Below, one piece after another: positions 58,000 through 64,000 of a DNA stretch of 64,000 nt (the stretch's first letter is position 1; every line of letters starts with the position of its first letter). This stretch comes from Nannobrachium achirus. Its lineage: Eukaryota; Chordata; Actinopteri; Myctophiformes; Myctophidae. The DNA lies in the NCBI GenBank assembly GCA_963921795.1, contig OY997658.1, positions 55,084,476 to 55,148,475 on the forward strand, read 5' to 3'. Both the position numbers and the translations under genes were made by a program. The notes beneath the pieces are model-generated. The model had not been told where the DNA came from, made no database searches, and worked only from the letters and a program-made list of their open reading frames with translations.

Positions 58000-58340
58000 T
58001 TTTCCGGCCAATAGGGATGAGCTGTAATTCCTATTGGCTGGGTTTTAAACAGTCCCTACTCCAGTTCACAGCAAGGTACCGACTTGAAACTTGGTGTCTG
58101 GACTTAAACGGCCAATAGGGACTTATTACTTGAGCCCCGCCCCCTCTTAGGCCCCGCCCCTATCTTCCTATTGGCTTAGCTTTAAACAGATATATCTCCA
58201 GTTTGCAGCATGGTACCGTCTCGAAACTCGCTGTGTGTACTTACATGGCAAATAGGAACTATCTGTAATTGATTAAGCCCCGCCCCCTCTGCCTTCCTAT
58301 TGGCTGGGCTTTAAACAGCCATGTCTCCACTTCCCAACAC
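58000..58340. repeat. Three CCAAT/GC-box repeat modules
   Basis: Three diverged modules of ~115-130 bp each combine CCTATTGGCT (inverted CCAAT) with TTTAAACAG, and the spacers carry CCCCGCCCC. The NF-Y and Sp1 type motif combination looks regulatory, but there is no TATA box or coding sequence beside it. Confidence 0.6.
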
Positions 58341-58513
58341 GTTACTGGTCTCAAAGTCGGTGGGTGGGTGGCTAATGTTAAAGCTAATGATAGGTTGCAC
58401 ACACTTAGCGAGCTGCAGGCACACTTAAAATTTCTTAGAAATGTTCTTTTCTAGTCTTTAATTACAATCTAAAATATGAACCCTTGTTGTAAAAAACTAA
58501 AGTTGTCCTTTAA

Positions 58514-60780
58514 AGGAGAATTCCAGATTCTGAGATTTTCTCACCTTTAGTTGCTGTTCTCTCCCCAAAAGTGTGGTCCAATCTTTTAACAAGATTTTGG
58601 CAATCTTGTCCATTCGCCCGACCCAACCACAGCTCCAAACATTGTAACCCACCGCTCCTGTGAATGGGAGCTGTAGTCAGGTCCGGCGAATGGAAACGAT
58701 TGCCTGTTAGTCAGGTCGGGCGAATGGAAACGATTTGCCTGTTATATCCAAATATGGACCAAACACTCTATAGTAACCAGTACTATCAGCACATAGACCC
58801 ATTTTGTTATTATTTGAATTAAATTAAATCACGTACCCTAGCTACATTTAAGAAGCGCAACATAGGGCCCATGAAGACCTCAAAGTACAAGAGAACACAC
58901 AGAAGCATGCATACTGAATTGATTGTTTCAGAGCATTCTGTCTGTTGCGTGAGATGTTGAGAAGAACTTACCATGACTATACTGTCTAATTACTTTAATT
59001 TTAATATTAAAGTTTTAAACAAAAAGAAAACACTTTTGAAAAGCATATTTTTAAATAATTTAGTGCACTTTTAACAAATGTGCTAAATTACTTTTGATAT
59101 GCTTTGCAAACATATATCATTGTTATGCATTATCATTGTATTGTTACTATTATCCGGTCCACTGTCATATAACTTGGAATAAAAGGAATTTGACCTGACT
59201 TCACCTGAACCACTTTAGTTATTAGTGCTATGGTGCTTCCTATGGTGCTTTCCCGGTCTTCTATGGTACTTGCTATAGTGCTTCCCTGTCTTCTATGGTG
59301 CAGATGACAGGGAAGCAATATAGATGACAGGGAAGGCAAGTTAGTCATTTGATTATGCCAATAAGGTCCGTCGAGTGCATGTTCGGCTCGCAAAACTACA
59401 GTAGGAAGCAGGGGTCATCAACCCCTGGGCTTCTGATGGACATTTTCGTCAAACTATATTTTTGCCACAGACATACAAAATGAGTGGTCAATAATATTAC
59501 CATAAATGACACACTAAATGTATCCAATAGACACAATGGAGAACACATGCTGTGTTTTTAAAGAGGGAGATGGATTAGTCCTTTTTTCCTTTCAACTTTG
59601 TTATTTTATATTATACTATAGCCCTTACCCATTCGAAGATATTTGGTCCAAAATTATGTGCAAAGTGTGGGGTTTATGGGGTGTGCAGACGGTATATGAG
59701 GGATGGAAAGTAACTTTAACTGACGTGCTTGCATGAGAAAATGTAGGAGGAAAAATGTAAGGAGCAGACCTGCAATTGTAGATGAATTTAACCCATGGAG
59801 GAATGTATTGAGACAGTGTTGTACATGTGTAGAAGAATTGCTTTGCTATACTTGTGAATATAGTTGATCAGTAAACATGGAATAACAGTACTTTGAAATA
59901 AAAGTAGCAATAGCATCACTATAGTATATTTATGATGAATACAAATCTAAATTAGGTGAAGCAATGCTGATTTATATGATTTAGGTGCTCGGTCTATAGC
60001 AATGGTGGTCTGTCCTTCATAGCAGTCTGCTATCGAGAAATAACAGAATGCTGTGATTGACCAATCGGAATTGAGCATTCGACCAGGCCATGTAATAAGC
60101 CTGGTTAGTCATGACAGTCTCTTTTTCAAGCCATCTAGAACAAAACAGTAGAATTGTAATTGGAACATTTTGGAAAGAGGCGAGCTGTACTGTATAATAC
60201 AGTAGACCTATATCCAACCATTGCCCATTATACAGACCCCAATTCATTTTGGCTCAGCACATTTTATCAGTTGTAGCAGTTTCCCTCTAGCCGTAGTGTA
60301 GAATTCCTCAGCATGACACGAGTAGTGATTGCTCAATTTGAGGCAATTTATCATGTCAATCCCATCAGTTGAGAGTGTTTGTTGTGCAGCCATCCTTGCT
60401 GCATAGGTGAGTGGAGTAGAATGTTAATCAGTGGAACACTGGCATACCTATTCTGGGCATGTCATAGCAGGAATGTTTGGAGAAAACTGGATAACTATCT
60501 TTTTTCATAATGCACATTTTTGATATTCCATACCGATGGGCTATAATTGGCTTCGAAATTGTGTGGGAGGGGCCTACTTTACAACAAAAATCTGATTGAA
60601 CCCACATTGTATCACAATTCAAGGGGCCTCAATCCAAGGTTTTGTTTTTACAATTTTCACCCAGTTAGATACATAATATGATCTCGGGAGGCAATTCCAT
60701 ACTATCTGTCTGACAATGGCTTCCAAAATGAGTGGGAGTGGCTTAGTTAAAAAAAATTATAATAATGCTACTGTGTTTTC
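58514..60780. other. Mostly unassigned AT-rich sequence
   Basis: Begins AGGAGAATTCCAGATTCTGA, adjacent to TTAA, which looks like the end of another TTAA-type repeat whose other end was not found. Two CGAATGGAAACGATT blocks lie at about 58685-58745, and GTGCTTCC/TTCTATGGT repeats at 59225-59335. No gene is seen up to the P3 arm. Confidence 0.5.
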
Positions 60781-61441
60781 GCACCCGCTTCGAACGTTAT
60801 CAGAACATAGAATGTCCATTATCAGCCTTTATTAACTGCATAGAATGCGCCCATTATGGCCATATTGCCCATACTGAGGAACTCATTATGTTGTTATCAG
60901 ACATAGTCTCTGTTGATGATGTTCACGTCCCATGGAAAATGCCCATACTCTCGTTCAGGCACTATGTTTTAATCAGACATTCTGTCTGTTGATAATGTAA
61001 TGTTCTATAACATCACATCGGCCGATATGTCAGTCACGTGACTGCTGTTTTTTTGGTGCACGAACGAGACGAGACCAAATGACTATCGTAATTAAACATA
61101 ATATATAAAAAGTGTTTTGTCTCAGATCCAATTTAAAAATGTAACTTCTGTTAAATGTTGGTCACAGTTAAGACAAATGTGAAAGGATGACTTGGCAAAA
61201 AGCATTTATTTATCCAAATGGATTACCCAGCATGCACCGCGCATATGCTGGCCAATAGAGTGGCTGGCTTGATATTGTATTAATGTCCTACAGTTGTGTT
61301 TTATGAAACCCTCATCTCTTGACTCTGTAAAAAATAAGGCGATTTTATGCTTTCCAAGGATGTGCAATGCAAGGACCAACGTTATATTTTGAGTGAATAA
61401 AGTAAGCAAAACGATAATATGTTATTTCCTATTTTGAGGAC

Positions 61442-61709
61442 TGACGTCACAGGGCCAGCGTCACGCAGTGGGAGAGTATTTTTTGCAGGTCTTTCAGTCC
61501 GAGCGTATAAAAAAAGCAACTGGGTTAAGGTGGAGAGAGCCAATCACAATCTTCCACGGCCTTAAGCCAGTTGCATTTGTCCTACAGTTGACTGAATGAC
61601 CTGCTATTTCGTCTTCCGCTCTGTGTGTGGACTGTTGGAGGATTGTTTACATCAGGAACAAGAAGCGTGGTGGATTTATGAACGATTCCTGGGTATAAGT
61701 CCATTCAGG
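61442..61709 (+). promoter_or_regulatory. CRE/TATA promoter and exon-1-like segment, third arm
   Basis: TGACGTCA, GTATAAAAAAAGC and CATTCAG/GTAAGA are preserved exactly as in the two P3 arms. Confidence 0.5.
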
Positions 61710-62039
61710 TAAGATACAATGACGGGGGTTTATGTTGTTACATGTCAGGATGTGTAGTCTGTAATCTGTATGCTTATCTTTGCGACTCACTTAAAGGGAC
61801 ATTCCACTCTCAACAGGGAAACAGCTTGTGAGCTTCTCTCCACATAAACACACTTGTAACTTCAAACTCCATTTTAACCATGATAGATTCATTAAAAACA
61901 CCCATTATTATTTTTCTGTTGACTCATATTACCCTCCTATGTGAGCAGGCCGTTTTTTTTCCTCATTTATTTTTAATAATTATTTGGGAAAATAGAAAAA
62001 AAAAAGGAAACAATAATTATTAAACATCTCCCCCAGCCA

Positions 62040-63010
62040 GGGAGCTGAGAGAGATGAAGCAGGGACCCCTTAACTGAGAGAAATGAAGCAGGGACCCCTT
62101 AACTGAGAGAGAGATGAAGCAGGGACCCCTTAGCTGAGAGAGATGAAGCAGGGACCCCTTAACTGAGAGAGAGATGAAGCAGGGACCCCTTAGCTGAGAG
62201 AGAGATGAAGCAGGGACCCCTTAACTGAGAGAGATGAAGCAGGGACCCCTTAACTGAGAGAGAGATGAAGCAGGGACCCCTTAGCTGAGAGAGAGATGAA
62301 GCAGGGACCCCTTAACTGAGAGAGATGAAGCAGGGACCCCTTAGCTGAGAGAGAGATGAAGCAGGGACCCCTTAACTGAGAGAGAGATGAAGCAGGGACC
62401 CCTTAACTGAGAGAGATGAAGCAGGGACCCCTTAGCTGAGAGACAGATGAAGCAGGGACCCCTTAACTGAGAGAGATGAAGCATGGACCACTTAGCTGAG
62501 AGAGAGATGAAGCAGGGACCCCTTAACTGAGAGAGATGAAGCATGGACCACTTAGCTGAGAGAGAGATGAAGCAGGGACCCCCTAGCTGAAAGACAGATG
62601 AAGCAGGGACCCCTTAGCTGAGAGAAAGATGAAGCAGGGACCCCTTAACTGAGAGAGATGAAGCAGGGACCCCTTAGCTGAGAGAGAGATGAAGCAGGGA
62701 CCCCCTAGCTGAGAGAGAGATGAAGCAGGGACCCCTTAACTGAGAGAGATGAAGCAGGGACCCCTTAGCTGAGAGAGAGATGAAGCAGGGACCCCCTAGC
62801 TGAAAGACAGATGAAGCAGGGACCCCTTAACTGAGAGAGATGAATCAGGGACCCCTTAGCTGAGAGAGATGAAGCAGGGACCCCTTAGCTGAGAGAGTGA
62901 GATGAAGCAGGGACCCCTTAGCTGAGAGAGAGATGAAGCAGGGACCCCTTAGCTGAGAGAGAGATGAAGCAGGGACCCCTTAGCTGACAGAGAGGGACCC
63001 TTAGCTGAGA
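62040..63010. repeat. Expanded 31-bp minisatellite
   Basis: Roughly thirty units of GATGAAGCAGGGACCCCTTA with GCTGAGAGAGA or ACTGAGAGA, against about six at 34661-34850. Units alternate between AACTGAGAGA and AGCTGAGAGAGA forms, suggesting expansion of a two-unit block. Runs of Leu/Ser/His codons across it are artefacts. Confidence 0.93.
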
Positions 63011-63829
63011 GATTAAGCAGCTTTGTCTCTCTCTCTCTCTCAGCTAAGGGGTCCCCCTATTAAAGCTAAGGGGTCCCTGCTTAGCTGAGAGAGGGATGAA
63101 GCAAGCAGGGACCCCCTTAGCATGCCTTGAATGCTTTGTTGTCAGTATTAAAGTGATAGGTAAAGCCGCTGTTCTTTACTTCAACAGGGGGTCCGGGGGT
63201 CCCCAGAGTTACTACAGGGGGGTCTTCCAAATCTTTGAGTGATAGAAACTTTTGTTTATTAACCACTTGAACCCTAGCGTCCATATTCTGAGAAATCTAG
63301 CCAAAAATAGCAGATCTCCTATTTTAGGCAGAGAGCTTTGGTGAATAGGGGAAAAGAGCAGACTAAGTACAGAGTGAAAGGTCAAGTTTATTAATATTGA
63401 CAGTTCAAGTGGTTAAATATCTGAAAACACAAATTGACATGAAAATACACTGATGATTGTGCTGTCAAACAATGAAACTATATGGAATCTAATCAATCTA
63501 TGAACAGGTTGTGGGGGTCCCTGCTTCAATCTCTCTCAACTAATGGGTCCTTGGCCTGAAAACGTTGTTTAATCTGTCAATTATTTAAGCAATTAATCAG
63601 ATTGTGGCATTTGTTTAGCTATTACCTTATACATTCTGATTAAAGAATAGCTACACATTTGTCAGGCTAAATGGTAACCGTGTTCTTTTCAAATAGGTAA
63701 TTTAAAAATAAATATTCAAGGCATATTTTTAGCAGGGTTCCCACGGTCATGAAATTACTGGAAATATTTTGAAACAGTCCTGGAAGGTCCAGGAGAAATA
63801 GCTATGCATTCTTTGAATATTAGAGGCAG

Positions 63830-63905
63830 AAATTGTGAAAATAGCCGATCTTCATGCTCACAACGTTGCGAGGCGTTGTGAGCATGTAGATCTGCTATTT
63901 TCACA
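63830..63905. repeat. GATCTAC hairpin module, third P3 arm
   Basis: Same as 35672-35745 (ATTGTGAAAATAGCCGATCT ... GATCTGCTATTTTCACAAT). Confidence 0.88.
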
Positions 63906-64000
63906 ATAGAACAGTGTTATACAACATTTCTCAACTCTTTAGTGCTCGTCAGGGTGCCGGGTCCCCAGTAAAAACATGATTATTTCGGGGTCACGGCCTG

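Larger units (their letters stand above)
56637..58509. mobile_element. TTAA-flanked non-autonomous transposon, 1.9 kb
   Basis: TTAA on both sides (56633-56636 and 58510-58513). Termini AGGACAACTTTGTTAAGGGT and CTAAAGTTGTCCT share a 50-60-bp inverted repeat including ATTTTAGATTGTAATTA. The interior holds a nested TTAA MITE, a tandem duplication and promoter-like repeats, but no transposase. piggyBac or Kolobok affinity is inferred from the target. Confidence 0.88.
60781..64000. mobile_element. Third copy of the P3 arm, cut by window end
   Basis: Begins GCACCCGCTTCGAACGTT directly after a different flank (CTGTGTTTTC). It follows the P3 left arm base by base with small indels, for example an extra GGCCAATA near 61248. 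The CRE (61442-61449), TATA (61506) and GTAAGA donor are all present. It ends within the segment equivalent to about 35840, so whether it carries the captured exon or an opposite arm is not visible. Confidence 0.92.

Noticed and set aside
62341..62544. Leu/Ser/His-rich repeat protein
   Set aside because: It is a frame through the 31-bp minisatellite.

Overview
The window looks like intergenic or intronic DNA from a ray-finned (teleost) fish. The evidence is long (AC)n/(GT)n, (CT)n, (GACA)n and (CTAT)n microsatellites, many hAT-like MITEs with 8-bp target duplications, TTAA-flanked MITEs, L2/CR1-type LINE fragments, a tRNA-derived SINE and a solo LTR. I found no intact host gene, no rRNA or tRNA gene and no CRISPR array. 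The species cannot be determined from the sequence alone.

Three very large palindromic (foldback) structures dominate. P1 (1-4282) has near-identical arms around a minisatellite loop. P2 (13515-25590) is a 12-kb palindrome with 19-bp perfect termini and satellite-like arms. It sits inside an exon of an otherwise recognisable hAT transposon (11215-29165, perfect 8-bp TSD CCAGGATG, transposase on the minus strand). P2 has two outward-facing TATA/splice-donor units at its centre, and its right arm carries LINE ORF1 and a truncated ORF2 that the left arm lacks. P3 (33422-46467) is a 13-kb palindrome with termini GCACCCGCTT and a 5-bp TSD. Each arm carries a CRE/TATA promoter-like segment and a spliced 3'-terminal fragment of an unidentified gene. 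A third, direct copy of the P3 arm starts at 60781 and runs off the window; its 31-bp minisatellite is strongly expanded.

A short self-complementary module (core AATAGCAGATCTAC...GTAGATCTGCTATT, about 75-95 bp) recurs more than 20 times. It lies inside at least five otherwise unrelated inverted-repeat elements. The outer stem differs between copies but stays self-complementary, and some paralogous loci have the outer stem but lack the distal part. This is the best candidate here for an undescribed element.

Layout: 1-4282 P1; 4283-11214 microsatellites, two members of one hAT family, and a LINE split by a solo LTR; 11215-29165 hAT host with nested P2 and an intron-like MITE; 29166-33421 MITEs, minisatellites and a GCGACC-family repeat; 33422-46467 P3; 46468-56632 GCGACC-family repeats, SINE, MITEs and microsatellites; 56637-58509 a TTAA element with a nested TTAA MITE; 58514-60780 little recognisable; 60781-64000 third P3 arm.

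The hAT transposase is broken by P2 and by one in-frame stop, so no autonomous element here looks intact. All identifications come from reading motifs by eye; no database search was run.
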